A DNA stretch of 64,000 bases from an uncultured Muribaculaceae bacterium (GTDB lineage: Bacteria > Bacteroidota > Bacteroidia > Bacteroidales > Muribaculaceae): assembly GCA_910584365.1 (NCBI GenBank), contig CAJUAF010000008.1:62001-126000 (forward strand), in the 5' to 3' direction. The translations under genes and the position numbers were made by a program. Shown here piece after piece: positions 25,286 through 34,198 of the stretch (its first letter is position 1; the number at the start of each line of letters is the position of its first letter). Below the pieces are notes generated by a model. It did no database searches, had not been told where the DNA came from, and worked only from the letters and a program-made list of their open reading frames with translations.

Positions 25286-26695
25286 TTAACGGATTGAGGA
25301 AATCGGCTCGATGAAGCCGGTGGAGCGACCTGCGATAGCGGAGGTGATGCCGACAACGACCAGGCGCCCCGTTGTATCGGTGATGAACACCGGTCCTCCG
25401 GAGGAACCTTTCTCGTAAGTAGTCTCTGTCGTTAGAATCATTCCGTCCTGGAGGCCGTCCGCAGCTACGGTGGCGGTGCCGTAGACCGGATTGATATCGT
25501 TGTAGGAGTTGGCGCCCAGACCAAGGGGGAAGCTGAGAACGGTAAGTTTCGTCCCACGGCGCAGATTGCGGGAGGCTTCGGCGCTGAAGGGGAGGCCGCC
25601 GGGGCGTCCGGACTGCACGGTGGCGAAGTCGCGTGTGCCTCCGGAGGCGATGATTACCCTCTCTCCCGAGCGCAGACGGCGCATCGTGTCGCCGGCGCGG
25701 TTCACGCGGCAGTCGGTTGACTTGAAGGTTATTTTGTCACCGGTGGGGGAGACTGCTCCGATGTAGGAAACCACTTTTCCGCCGTTGGAGGCAAGGATGT
25801 TGAGGGTCAGCATCTCGCTGTCCTCTTCTCCCTGGAGGAAGAACCAGGGTTCGACGACATGGCGGGCGGTGACGAAGCGGCCGTCGGACAAAAGAAACCC
25901 CGTTCCGGACCATCCCGGAATCTGTCCTTCTCCGTTGCCGCACTCGATTTCATAATGGCGTCCTTCGGGGGTGGTCACCTCGAAGCCGAGGGCTATGACA
26001 TAGTAGACACTTTTGTCTGCTGCCTTCATGGCGCTTTCGGAGGCTGTGCCTGAGCCGCCGGCCGGGACCGGCGCCGGAATATCCACGCTGCCGTGATAGG
26101 AATCCACAGCTTCCGGGAATCCGGAGGGAGCGCTGTAAGGATCGTTCATTACGCCGGACTGCGCGGGGGAAGTGGCCGTATCGGTCTGGTGTTGCTGCTG
26201 TTCGAGCGTCTGGGTGACCAGTTCGTCCAGGCGCCGGTTGGCGGAAGTTAGGTCAGCGATTTTCCATGCCCCGAATCCGAGGGCGACCAGGACTATGACA
26301 CAGAGGACTATCAGCCACGGACTGATGCGGGAGCGGCGCCCCGTTGAAGCGGGTGTCTTCTCCTGCACTCCCCGCTCAAGGATGAAGCCCAGGCGGGGAC
26401 CGTCGGTGGAGAGGCGGATTTCGTCTCCGTCGTGCAGCGGTGTGGGCGTCAGGATACGGCGTCCGTTGACAAGGGTGGAATTGATCCGGGAGAGAGGTTC
26501 TATGAAGTATTGCCCGCCCTCAAGCCTTATTATGGCGTGTCGGCGGCTGACCGTCGGAGTGTCGTCGCCGAAAAGGACCTGGGCCGAGGGGTCGCGGCCC
26601 AGCAGGGCGACGTCGGAATCGACTCCCAGGCGGAATCCCAGGGGATGAAGACGGTCAGCGTCGTGATATTCAAGGAAATATCTGTGGGAGAACAT
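25286..26695 (-). CDS. FHA domain fused to a membrane-anchored trypsin-like protease
   Basis: 469 residues. The N-terminal FHA domain (about 20-105) shows LLGRDPSAQVLF, VSRRHAII and NSTLVNGR. A transmembrane helix (about 127-145) leads to a linker and a trypsin-like domain (about 230-469). The catalytic His is His279 in RFVTARHVV, the nucleophile is Ser432 in GSSGGP, and Asp356 in DFATV is the likely third residue. The FHA would face the cytoplasm and the protease the periplasm, so phosphorylation inside could be linked to proteolysis outside. This is an inference from topology. The FHA-protease fusion is unusual. Confidence 0.85.
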   Translation of the reverse strand: MFSHRYFLEYHDADRLHPLGFRLGVDSDVALLGRDPSAQVLFGDDTPTVSRRHAIIRLEGGQYFIEPLSRINSTLVNGRRILTPTPLHDGDEIRLSTDGPRLGFILERGVQEKTPASTGRRSRISPWLIVLCVIVLVALGFGAWKIADLTSANRRLDELVTQTLEQQQHQTDTATSPAQSGVMNDPYSAPSGFPEAVDSYHGSVDIPAPVPAGGSGTASESAMKAADKSVYYVIALGFEVTTPEGRHYEIECGNGEGQIPGWSGTGFLLSDGRFVTARHVVEPWFFLQGEEDSEMLTLNILASNGGKVVSYIGAVSPTGDKITFKSTDCRVNRAGDTMRRLRSGERVIIASGGTRDFATVQSGRPGGLPFSAEASRNLRRGTKLTVLSFPLGLGANSYNDINPVYGTATVAADGLQDGMILTTETTYEKGSSGGPVFITDTTGRLVVVGITSAIAGRSTGFIEPISSIR

Positions 26696-26718
26696 TTTTT
26701 TGCGTAGTCGGTAGTGTA

Positions 26719-28083
26719 TTACTGGATGAAAATTCCGTCGGCGGGTTCGACCTTGAGCTTCGTGTCCCCGACGGAAATGATGTCGCCGAAGTTCAGGATG
26801 AGACCTTCGGGATATACTTCACGGGAGTTGACGAAAGTGCCGTTGGTGGATGGAATCCATGAGGCCGAGCCGTCGGGGGAGCTGGGGTAGCCGGGTGTAG
26901 GTTCCCCCCACTGGCCGTCGCGGATATACCATATCCCGGTCTGGGGGTCGCGTTCGAGGGAAGCATGGCGGCGGCTTACGTAGCTGGTGCCGTCCTCGAC
27001 GATGTCGATGTCGTTGCGGGTGCGGACGTCGGCGCGTCCGAGTGTCAGCAGGTCGGTCTGCATCGCGTTGGCGAGATTGTCGAGGAAATAGCGTCGTCCG
27101 TACTGGTCGCCGTGGACAACGGTCAGACAGGCATTTACCGCCGGAGAGGCTTCTCCGGGAAAATATTCCCCGGCAGCGGGGAGGGTCGCCATTATCGACT
27201 GTATGTCATAGGGAAGGGTGCGCATGGCGTCTTCCGCGCTCTGGATTCTCCGGGAGAAATCGGGATGCAGACAACCCTCGATGAAGTCTCCCCAGACATC
27301 GCCGTAGGGTACCGAACTGAGGGTGCGCCTGTCCCATTGCCCCCGCTTTCCCCGGGTCAGATAATCGACGAGGTCGGAATCCGTCTCCAGTGGACCGAAC
27401 GGAAGTTCGCCCGTAAGGAGCTGATATGTCATGACTCCCATCGAGAAGATATCGGATGTGGGAAGAATCGTGTTCTCGCGGCGCGGGTCGGCCTGCTCGG
27501 GGGGCATATAGGCGTATGTTCCGAAAATCTGACCGGGTTTTCCGTTGCGGGAGGTCTGGGTCAGGCGGCGGTTGCGGTCGCCGGCGATGCCGAAGTCGGT
27601 CAGGGCGTAGGTGCCGTCGGCCTTGATCAGGACATTCTCGGGCTTGAGGTCGCGGTGGACTTTCCCGTTGGCGTGGAGCGCGCGCAACCCCAGGAGGGTG
27701 CAGGCTGCCACCCGCGGCATATCCACGGCGGTGTTGGCCGCCAGCTGCAGGAGGTCACCCCCGGGGCAGTAGTCCATCACGATGTAGGGATTTCCCTGCT
27801 CCATGCCGTGGTAGCGGGAGCAGACAAGGAACGGGGAGTCAATCTGGCCTGTCTGGAATTCCATGTCGAAGCGGGCCATCAGCGGAGGACGGACTTCCTC
27901 GGGAACTTCCCATAGCTTGAGCAGCTTGAGGGCGAACTGCATCGGGGGATAGCCGTCCATCTCCGGAGTGCTGACCAGATAGACAAGTCCGTAGCTTCCC
28001 TTCCCGAGCAGACGTTCCACCCGGTAGAAGCCGTCGACGATATCGCCCGGCATAAAATCAAGTCTGTCAGCTTTATGAATCAT
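26719..28083 (-). CDS. Ser/Thr protein kinase with C-terminal FHA domain
   Basis: 454 residues and no transmembrane helix. The kinase domain (about 18-290) has LLGKGSYGLVY, Lys53, HRD at 143-145, DFG at 163-165 and MPPE, so it is a classical RD kinase. A C-terminal FHA domain (about 316-446) carries Gly349-Arg350, SRRH (370-373) and STNGT (412-416). The fused FHA may bind the kinase's own phosphothreonines or those of its partners. Another start (Met11) is possible. It lies 23 bases after the zinc-ribbon FHA gene and 23 bases before the FHA-protease gene, in one operon. Confidence 0.9.
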   Translation of the reverse strand: MIHKADRLDFMPGDIVDGFYRVERLLGKGSYGLVYLVSTPEMDGYPPMQFALKLLKLWEVPEEVRPPLMARFDMEFQTGQIDSPFLVCSRYHGMEQGNPYIVMDYCPGGDLLQLAANTAVDMPRVAACTLLGLRALHANGKVHRDLKPENVLIKADGTYALTDFGIAGDRNRRLTQTSRNGKPGQIFGTYAYMPPEQADPRRENTILPTSDIFSMGVMTYQLLTGELPFGPLETDSDLVDYLTRGKRGQWDRRTLSSVPYGDVWGDFIEGCLHPDFSRRIQSAEDAMRTLPYDIQSIMATLPAAGEYFPGEASPAVNACLTVVHGDQYGRRYFLDNLANAMQTDLLTLGRADVRTRNDIDIVEDGTSYVSRRHASLERDPQTGIWYIRDGQWGEPTPGYPSSPDGSASWIPSTNGTFVNSREVYPEGLILNFGDIISVGDTKLKVEPADGIFIQ

Positions 28084-28106
28084 CGTCGGTCAGGAGGGGA
28101 GCGGGT

Positions 28107-29144
28107 TCAACTGTTTTCTTTAAATACGAAAAGGCGGTTGCCCAGAAGGATTATGTCTCCGTCGTGGAGTTCATGGCCTTTGGCGGGATGGATGAACGTG
28201 GTCTGCTGGTCCGAAAGGTCGGATATGACCCACCGGCCGTTGACCCGGGAGACGGATGCCTGCTGGCGCGAGGTAATCGAGAGATTCTCCGGGTCGGTAT
28301 TGGCGCGGTTGAGGATGGCTTCCTGTCCCTCGAATTCCAGCGGTCGGGGCGGAACGGTCTCATTGATTTTCTGCACCGGGGTAAGCGAGAATTTCGGCGA
28401 AAGGTCGGGAAGCGGAGCGTCGGTATAGACGTTGACCGTACCGCGGTAATGCGGTGCGTTCTGATTCCCCTGCGGGGCAGGAGCGGCTCCGGTAGCAGGA
28501 GCGGACACACCGGCGTTCCCCTGGGGCGACACTTCCGGGAGCCCCGTTACCGTAGGCCGGTGAATCGCGCCTGATTGCGGCGCGGCGGCTCCGGCGGATT
28601 GTGCGGGGCGCTGCTGTGGCGCTCCCTGAGGGGCTGCCGCTTTCGGTCCCGGGACAAGACGGTAATTGCAGTTGGGACATTCCTCCATCCCCGGTCGTAG
28701 CGTGTAATTGCAGCGGGGGCAGATGGTGAGATTCCCTTGAGGAGGACATACTTTCGCTTCCTGGGGGTAAGCGGGTGCCGGGGCTTGGCCAGGCGCGGTC
28801 ACCGGGGGCTGCATCGGCTGGTTGGGAACCGTAGGTGTCCCCTGTCCCGGGAACGGCTGGCGTCCACCCTGGGGCGCAGGCTGCGGATTGCCTTGCGGCG
28901 GCATCTGCGGTCTGATTTGCTGGGGTACGGGCTGAGGAGACCGGGGAGCGACCTGCTGAACGGGCTGCGCCGGACTTTCCGGACGGCCCGGTTGCATAGG
29001 CTGAATAGGCTGAACGGGCTGGTCAGGCTGAAGGGGCTGAGTGGGGGAGGCGGCTTGTGCCGGAGCCTCGGTCAGCGGGGCACCGCATTTTATACATTTT
29101 TTTTCGCCGGGGCGATTGGGCCAGTTGCAATTCCTGCACTTCAT
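28107..29144 (-). CDS. Double zinc-ribbon protein with C-terminal FHA domain
   Basis: 345 residues. Two four-cysteine zinc ribbons are at Cys3/6/17/20 and Cys142/145/156/159. A long Pro/Gln-rich linker (about 25-130) separates them, and a second linker leads to the C-terminal FHA-like domain (about 270-345). The FHA core is divergent: SITSRQQASVSRV replaces the usual SRxH, and no SNGT is seen, so phosphothreonine binding is uncertain. It is the first gene of the operon. It may be an adaptor that joins a zinc-ribbon partner to the signalling complex. Confidence 0.8.
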   Translation of the reverse strand: MKCRNCNWPNRPGEKKCIKCGAPLTEAPAQAASPTQPLQPDQPVQPIQPMQPGRPESPAQPVQQVAPRSPQPVPQQIRPQMPPQGNPQPAPQGGRQPFPGQGTPTVPNQPMQPPVTAPGQAPAPAYPQEAKVCPPQGNLTICPRCNYTLRPGMEECPNCNYRLVPGPKAAAPQGAPQQRPAQSAGAAAPQSGAIHRPTVTGLPEVSPQGNAGVSAPATGAAPAPQGNQNAPHYRGTVNVYTDAPLPDLSPKFSLTPVQKINETVPPRPLEFEGQEAILNRANTDPENLSITSRQQASVSRVNGRWVISDLSDQQTTFIHPAKGHELHDGDIILLGNRLFVFKENS

Positions 29145-29193
29145 GGTGTTATGTGATATAAGTAGCAGTTAGAAATCAGATAACTAAACATCA

Positions 29194-29225
29194 CAAAGTT
29201 ACGATTTTTTTTGTCAAAACCCCAA
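29194..29225 (-). promoter_or_regulatory. Promoter of the phospho-signalling operon
   Basis: Minus-strand TAACTTTG (29201-29194) with TTGG (29225-29222) 20 bases upstream. The -7 box is perfect and the -33 box weak. It lies 50 bases before the first gene. Confidence 0.55.
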
Positions 29226-29297
29226 TATCTTTTCCCGAACTTTTGCAGTTTGCCATGTAATTTCCGCCAATCCCCTGCTTTTCCTGACGAAAAAGCA

Positions 29298-29344
29298 TTC
29301 CCCGTCTTCCTTATGCCTGGAGCGGCGGCTGGGAAAACGGGGAA
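29298..29344 (-). terminator. Possible terminator of the M18 aminopeptidase gene
   Basis: Minus-strand TTCCCCGT (29344-29337) pairs with ACGGGGAA (29305-29298), followed by TGCTTTTTC. The loop is long. Confidence 0.4.
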
Positions 29345-29357
29345 AAATATAAGTTAA

Positions 29358-30644
29358 TCAGAGGGAGAGGAAACTGCGGAAAGAGGCGATGGCCGAGAGG
29401 TGGTCGGCTACGGCTGCGGTCTCGCGGCAGGAATGCATTGCCCACTGGGGGGCGCCCATGTCGACCCCTTCGAGTTCTATCTGGGAGGTAAGGATGTTGC
29501 CCAGGGTGGAGCCTCCGGGGGTGTCGCTGTGGTTGACGAATACTTGGCAGGGAACTCCCGCCTGGCTGCATACGGAGCGGTAGACGGCGGCGGAGCGGGC
29601 GTCGGTCATGTATTTACAGTTGGCGTTGATTTTAACTACGGGGCCGTCGCCGGGAATGGGATGGTTAGTGGGATCCTGGCGGGAGGGATAGTTGGGATGG
29701 AGGGCGTGGCCGTTGTCGGCGGAGATCATGAAAGATGAGGACACGGCGCGGAAGAAGTCTTCCCTTGAGCCGCAGATTCGTTCCAGGATATTGCGAAGCA
29801 CGGGGGAGGCGGCTCCCTGCTTGGTGCCCGAGCCGGTCTCCTCATTGTCGAAGATGGCCATGACGCGGGTCATCGGTGTCAGGGGGGCGTCCACGGCGGA
29901 GGCTGTCAGGGCCGACAGGGCGGCGTGGGCCATCTCGAGGTCATCGATGCGTCCGGAGGATATGAATTCGTCGTTGAGGCCGAACGTACAGGCCGGCGTG
30001 GTGTCGTAGAGGGTCAGGTCGAAGTCCAGGATCTCATCAGGAGAGACCCCCAGTTCGGCGGCGACCATGCGGGTGAGCAGTCCTTTACCTTCTTCCTTGT
30101 CGGACACGCGCCCGAGGACGGGGAGCATATCGCGTTGTTTCGACAGCGGATTGCCGTCGTTGACGGAGCGGTTGTAGTGGATCGCCAGATGGGGGATTGT
30201 CAGCAGCGGACGATAGAAGTTTATCAGGCGTGTGACGGGATGCAGCGGGTCCTCTCCGCGCAGAATCACCCGGCCGGAAATTGAAAGCGGGCGGTCGAAC
30301 CAGGTATAGAGAATCGGACCTCCGTAGACTTCGGTGTTGAGGGTCACCACGCCCCCTTCGTTCACTATCTCGGCGTTGGGCTTGATCCGGAAACCGGGTG
30401 AATCGCTGTGGGCCGAGATTATGCGGAATCCGGCCGAGGCGTCGCTGCCTACGATAAAGGCGAAAACCGCCGAAGAGTTTTTGACTACATAGCGACGGTC
30501 GCCGGGGGACAGGCGCCAGGTGGAGGCCGGATCAAGTTCCGAGAAGCCGGCAAGCTGGAGCCTGTCGGTGATATTCTTTACTGCAAGGAAATTGCAGGGA
30601 GATTCGTCGAGGAAAGAAAGGAGGTCGGCTGTAAGATTTTCCAT
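29358..30644 (-). CDS. M18 family aminopeptidase
   Basis: 428 residues. The family's zinc ligands are seen in ISAHSDSPGF, DNEETGSGTKQGA and the histidine in VFVNHSDTPGGSTLG. The M18 family removes acidic or neutral residues from peptide N-termini in the cytoplasm. It lies 42 bases after the OstA-like gene and probably belongs to the same transcription unit with the SurA-like gene. Confidence 0.92.
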   Translation of the reverse strand: MENLTADLLSFLDESPCNFLAVKNITDRLQLAGFSELDPASTWRLSPGDRRYVVKNSSAVFAFIVGSDASAGFRIISAHSDSPGFRIKPNAEIVNEGGVVTLNTEVYGGPILYTWFDRPLSISGRVILRGEDPLHPVTRLINFYRPLLTIPHLAIHYNRSVNDGNPLSKQRDMLPVLGRVSDKEEGKGLLTRMVAAELGVSPDEILDFDLTLYDTTPACTFGLNDEFISSGRIDDLEMAHAALSALTASAVDAPLTPMTRVMAIFDNEETGSGTKQGAASPVLRNILERICGSREDFFRAVSSSFMISADNGHALHPNYPSRQDPTNHPIPGDGPVVKINANCKYMTDARSAAVYRSVCSQAGVPCQVFVNHSDTPGGSTLGNILTSQIELEGVDMGAPQWAMHSCRETAAVADHLSAIASFRSFLSL

Positions 30645-30686
30645 ACGGGAGGAGGGTGTTAGGTCAGATTTGGTTACCTGTAAGAT

Positions 30687-32636
30687 TTATTGACGGCGGG
30701 ATGTGCCGAAAGGCGGTTCGTTGAAAAGGTCGCGCATCTCGGCGGGAACGATGAAGACATCCTCGGGACGGAGAGGTCTCAGAGGTTCGAACCACCGGAA
30801 CTGCGGGAGATAATACAGCTGTTTTTTCGCCAGATACAGAGGAGTCATTGTTCCTGAGGTCTCGGGCCATAGCTTCATGCGCTGTATGGTCTGGTTCTCG
30901 AAATCGGCCGAGAGATAGGAACTTTCGATATTGGCGATTTTATTGTAGGTTGAATCGTTTTCCTGGGGAAGCATTATGGCCTGCACGTTGCCGCTGACAT
31001 CGAGATGGCGGAGCTGGCCGTCGAGGAAAGTGGCGAACATCTCCTTACCTGTCAGCTGGTTGTAGAATTCCTCGTCGATATGTTCGGCCACGAATCCGAA
31101 CTGCGGAAGTTTGGCCCAGTCGACTGTCGAGTCGTTGAGATGCAGGATGATTTTATTGCCGAAGATCTGTTTGTTCTCGTTCCATACGACCGGATGGTTG
31201 TCGAGATGGAGGAGCGAGTCTTGGCTGACGAATGTCATCGAGTCGCAGAGGCCCTGGAGGTCAACGCGGTAGAAGCGGACGTTGGGGGCCGCCACAAGAT
31301 AGTGGACCGTATCGGGGGGAGCGGGAGATTCCGGGGCAGGAGTCAGGGGTACCGAGTCGACCGGCGCCGCAGGAGAAGTAAGGATGGAATCAGGTAGCGC
31401 TGCGGCAGCCGGAGCGGCGGGGAGAGTGTCGCCGGTTTCGAGGGGGGCGGCGATTTCAACAGGTGCGGAGGCTGCGGAATCGGAGACTGCGGAACCGGAG
31501 GATAGCGTGTCGGAAGGAGCGGCAGACGGAGCGACGGGGCGCATTGACACCGGCGCTTCCGGGTCGGCCGGCGGAGGGAGTATTACGCGGCGGAAGGTGG
31601 TGATGGTGTCGCCGTGGAGATACAGGGTGTCTTTCTGGGAGTATTCCCGGGCGAGAGCGCGTCCGTAGACGCGTGCCGAATCGAGGTCCTCGAAGTAGAA
31701 CCCGTAATCTCCGTTGAGGGTTACTTTTTTGGCCGTGTCGACCATTTCGATATTGCCGAAGGCTTCTCCGAATCCCCGCTGCTGGTCATAATAGAGGGTG
31801 TCGCCCGTCAGGGTGTTGCCGTTTTTGGCCACTACCAGCGAACGGGCATAGAGGTCGGCCACCTGGGTGTCGGTGTTGTAGACTCCGTCGGTGGTGTGGA
31901 TGGTGCCGTCTTTGGAAATGATGGTGGAGACGGTGTCGAGGATGGCGATGTGGGTATTGGTGTTGTAGAGCATCTGCTCCGAGAAAATATCGAGTGTGTC
32001 GTTTTCCCGGAGACTGTGCAGTTCCACGCGGTCGCGGAAAAGTGCGTCCTTGGTCGTGGGGGAGTATTCCCCGTACCAAGAGACAAGACGGTTCTTGGGG
32101 TCGGTCAGCACCCCTCCGACTTCGTAATATCCCAGGTCGATTCCGAGGTCATAGTTGAAGATGTCGGTGGTAAGCTGGACGTCGCGGTTGATGAGCTTCA
32201 CTTTCTTGCCGAAATCGGCGTAAAGGACAGCGAGCTGGGTGGTGTCGGCGTAGACAAGTTCGTCGGCATAGACGAAGAGGGTATCCCCCTGCTCCATCCG
32301 GATGTTTCCGTAGGCCTCAATCGCCCCGGGAGCGTCGTAGAAGTGGGCGCTGTCGCAATACATGAACATCCCTCCCCGGCGGAATTCCACGTTGCCTACG
32401 ACTATCTGATAGTCCTCGCCGGCTCCTTTACGGAGAACATCGGCCCGCTCGAGGAACACGCGCCCCGCCTGATTGCGGTTGGCCGTCGGGATTGTAGGCC
32501 GGATGGGAGTATTGTCGCGTTTGCGGCCCTGTCGACCGGGGGACTGGGCGCAGACGCCGACGACAAACGCGGCCATGACCGTCATGAGCAGCCATCGCAA
32601 CCGCCTTTCCGATAGCCTGTTTGGTCTGTCAGACAT
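30687..32636 (-). CDS. OstA/LptA-like envelope protein
   Basis: 649 residues. A signal anchor (about 13-30) is followed by an OstA/LptA-type beta-jelly-roll array: repeated short strands such as GNVEFRRGGMFMYCDSA and GNIRMEQGDTLFVYADEL. A Pro/Ala/Ser-rich segment (about 350-460) splits the array, and a second OstA-like part follows. In Bacteroidetes such genes sit next to SurA-like genes and are linked to lipopolysaccharide transport; the same order is seen here. Start codon spacing is 12 bases after the SurA-like stop. Confidence 0.82.
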   Translation of the reverse strand: MSDRPNRLSERRLRWLLMTVMAAFVVGVCAQSPGRQGRKRDNTPIRPTIPTANRNQAGRVFLERADVLRKGAGEDYQIVVGNVEFRRGGMFMYCDSAHFYDAPGAIEAYGNIRMEQGDTLFVYADELVYADTTQLAVLYADFGKKVKLINRDVQLTTDIFNYDLGIDLGYYEVGGVLTDPKNRLVSWYGEYSPTTKDALFRDRVELHSLRENDTLDIFSEQMLYNTNTHIAILDTVSTIISKDGTIHTTDGVYNTDTQVADLYARSLVVAKNGNTLTGDTLYYDQQRGFGEAFGNIEMVDTAKKVTLNGDYGFYFEDLDSARVYGRALAREYSQKDTLYLHGDTITTFRRVILPPPADPEAPVSMRPVAPSAAPSDTLSSGSAVSDSAASAPVEIAAPLETGDTLPAAPAAAALPDSILTSPAAPVDSVPLTPAPESPAPPDTVHYLVAAPNVRFYRVDLQGLCDSMTFVSQDSLLHLDNHPVVWNENKQIFGNKIILHLNDSTVDWAKLPQFGFVAEHIDEEFYNQLTGKEMFATFLDGQLRHLDVSGNVQAIMLPQENDSTYNKIANIESSYLSADFENQTIQRMKLWPETSGTMTPLYLAKKQLYYLPQFRWFEPLRPLRPEDVFIVPAEMRDLFNEPPFGTSRRQ

Positions 32637-32648
32637 CGTCGGGAAGAA

Positions 32649-34022
32649 TTATTTCTTAAGCCATTCGGGATGCTCGAACTCGCAGTCGGACCAGTTGTCC
32701 TCGATTTTGACGTAGGTGTCGCGGATTTTTTTCGAGAGCCATTTCTTCACCATCTTCTGCTTCTCGGAGTTCTCGTACATTCCCTTGATTGTCTGATAGT
32801 CTTCCGAAAGAGTGGCTTTGTGGGCCGGTATGCGTTCGGTAAGTTTAACGATAGCCACAATGTCGCGGTCACGTTTGGGATCTTTCATTATGAAAGCCTC
32901 GGAAACGTCTCCGACCTGCATCCTGTCGACTACTTTGGCTACCTCCTGCGGGAGGTCTTTCATCTCGAAGCGGGTGGTGCCGGAGGCGCTGTTGACCATG
33001 CGCCCCTGGTTGTTGCGGGTGTCTTTGTCCTGGGATATGATTGGAGCGGCTTCCTCGAAAGTGAAGCGCTTGTGGGTCACGATGTTGGCGCGGACGGAAT
33101 CGAGCCGGTGGACGGCCTCGGTAAGTTCCTCGTCCGAGACTTTGGGGCGCAGGAGGATATGGCGGGTGTTGACTCTGTCGCCTCGTTTCTCGATAAGCTG
33201 TATGATATGGAAGCCGTACTGGGTCTCGACGATTTTCGATACTTTCTTGGTGTCGTTGAGGTTGAAGGCCACGGCTGCATATTCCGGCTCGAGGTGGCCG
33301 CGTCCCATGAAGCCGATTTCACCGCCTCGGACGCTTGAGCCTGGGTCCTCGCTGTAAAGGATGGCGAGGGTGGAGAATTCCGATTCCCCTTTGTTGATGC
33401 GGTCGGTGTACTGGCGCAGACGCGATTTGACGTCGTCGATTTCCTCCTGGGGAATCTTGGGGTTGATAGTGATAATCTCTACCTCGACCTGAAGGGGGAT
33501 ATAGGGTATGGAGTCCTGGGGAAGTCCGGCGAAATAGCGCTGGACGTCGCTGGGGGTCACTTTCAGGTTCTTGGTCAGGGAGCGCTGCACCTCCTGTATG
33601 CGATACTGGTTGCGCATCATGTCGGCCAGGCCGCTGCGGAACTCCGACATCGGCTTACGGAAGTATTCCTCTACTTTTTCCTTGCTCCCCAGGTTGGTGA
33701 TCATATAGTTGACGCGCTGGTCGACGGCCAGGGAAACCATCGATTCCTGCACCTCGACGGTGTCGATGTCGGCCTGGTGGAGAAAAAGTTTCTCGATGGC
33801 GAGCTGTTCGGGAATAACGCAGTAGGGGTCGCCGTTGACGGGAGTTTTCTCGTAGAGCATCTGCTGATACGCCTCCTCGATCTCACTTTTGTAGATGGGC
33901 TGGTCGCCGACCATCCAGGCTACTTCCTCGATAATATTGTTACCCGTAGATTCAGGGGCGGCAATCGAAGCCAGGGCCACGGCGCCCGCTGCCATCAGGG
34001 AAAAAAAGGATTTCAGATTCAT
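32649..34022 (-). CDS. SurA-like periplasmic peptidyl-prolyl isomerase/chaperone
   Basis: 457 residues from ATG 34022, the start of the signal peptide MNLKSFFSLMAAGAVAL. Another start, two codons upstream, is possible. An N-terminal helical SurA domain (VAWMVGDQPIYKSEIEEAYQ in part) is followed by two parvulin domains: one near ILYSEDPGSSVRGGEIGFMGRG, the other near FTFEEAAPIISQDKDTRNNQGR. SurA helps outer-membrane proteins fold. It heads a three-gene run with the OstA-like and M18 genes. Confidence 0.9.
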   Translation of the reverse strand: MNLKSFFSLMAAGAVALASIAAPESTGNNIIEEVAWMVGDQPIYKSEIEEAYQQMLYEKTPVNGDPYCVIPEQLAIEKLFLHQADIDTVEVQESMVSLAVDQRVNYMITNLGSKEKVEEYFRKPMSEFRSGLADMMRNQYRIQEVQRSLTKNLKVTPSDVQRYFAGLPQDSIPYIPLQVEVEIITINPKIPQEEIDDVKSRLRQYTDRINKGESEFSTLAILYSEDPGSSVRGGEIGFMGRGHLEPEYAAVAFNLNDTKKVSKIVETQYGFHIIQLIEKRGDRVNTRHILLRPKVSDEELTEAVHRLDSVRANIVTHKRFTFEEAAPIISQDKDTRNNQGRMVNSASGTTRFEMKDLPQEVAKVVDRMQVGDVSEAFIMKDPKRDRDIVAIVKLTERIPAHKATLSEDYQTIKGMYENSEKQKMVKKWLSKKIRDTYVKIEDNWSDCEFEHPEWLKK

Positions 34023-34092
34023 AAGCATATATTCAGAACTTATCGGGCCGGAGATGACGGGTGTCATCCGGGGCCGATACCGGAATTTGACG

Positions 34093-34100
34093 CAAAGTTA
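34093..34100 (-). promoter_or_regulatory. -7 box of the SurA-like operon
   Basis: Minus-strand TAACTTTG, 70 bases before the start codon. No good -33 box is seen. Confidence 0.45.
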
Positions 34101-34139
34101 CGGTTTCTTTTCCAATAATATATGTTAATAGTCCGTAAT

Positions 34140-34171
34140 TTTGTTCTTTAGGCGGAAAATCCTTAACTTTG
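34140..34171 (+). promoter_or_regulatory. Promoter of the DUF6377 gene
   Basis: TTTG (34140-34143), a 20-base gap, TAACTTTG (34164-34171), 27 bases before the start codon. It is a full consensus match. Confidence 0.75.
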
Positions 34172-34198
34172 CGGCGGGAAACCCCAACCGATTGACCC

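Noticed and set aside
17029..29144. A type VI secretion kinase/phosphatase/FHA locus
   Set aside because: No tss or tag structural genes are nearby, and the extra zinc-ribbon, protease and YD-repeat proteins are not part of known T6SS loci.
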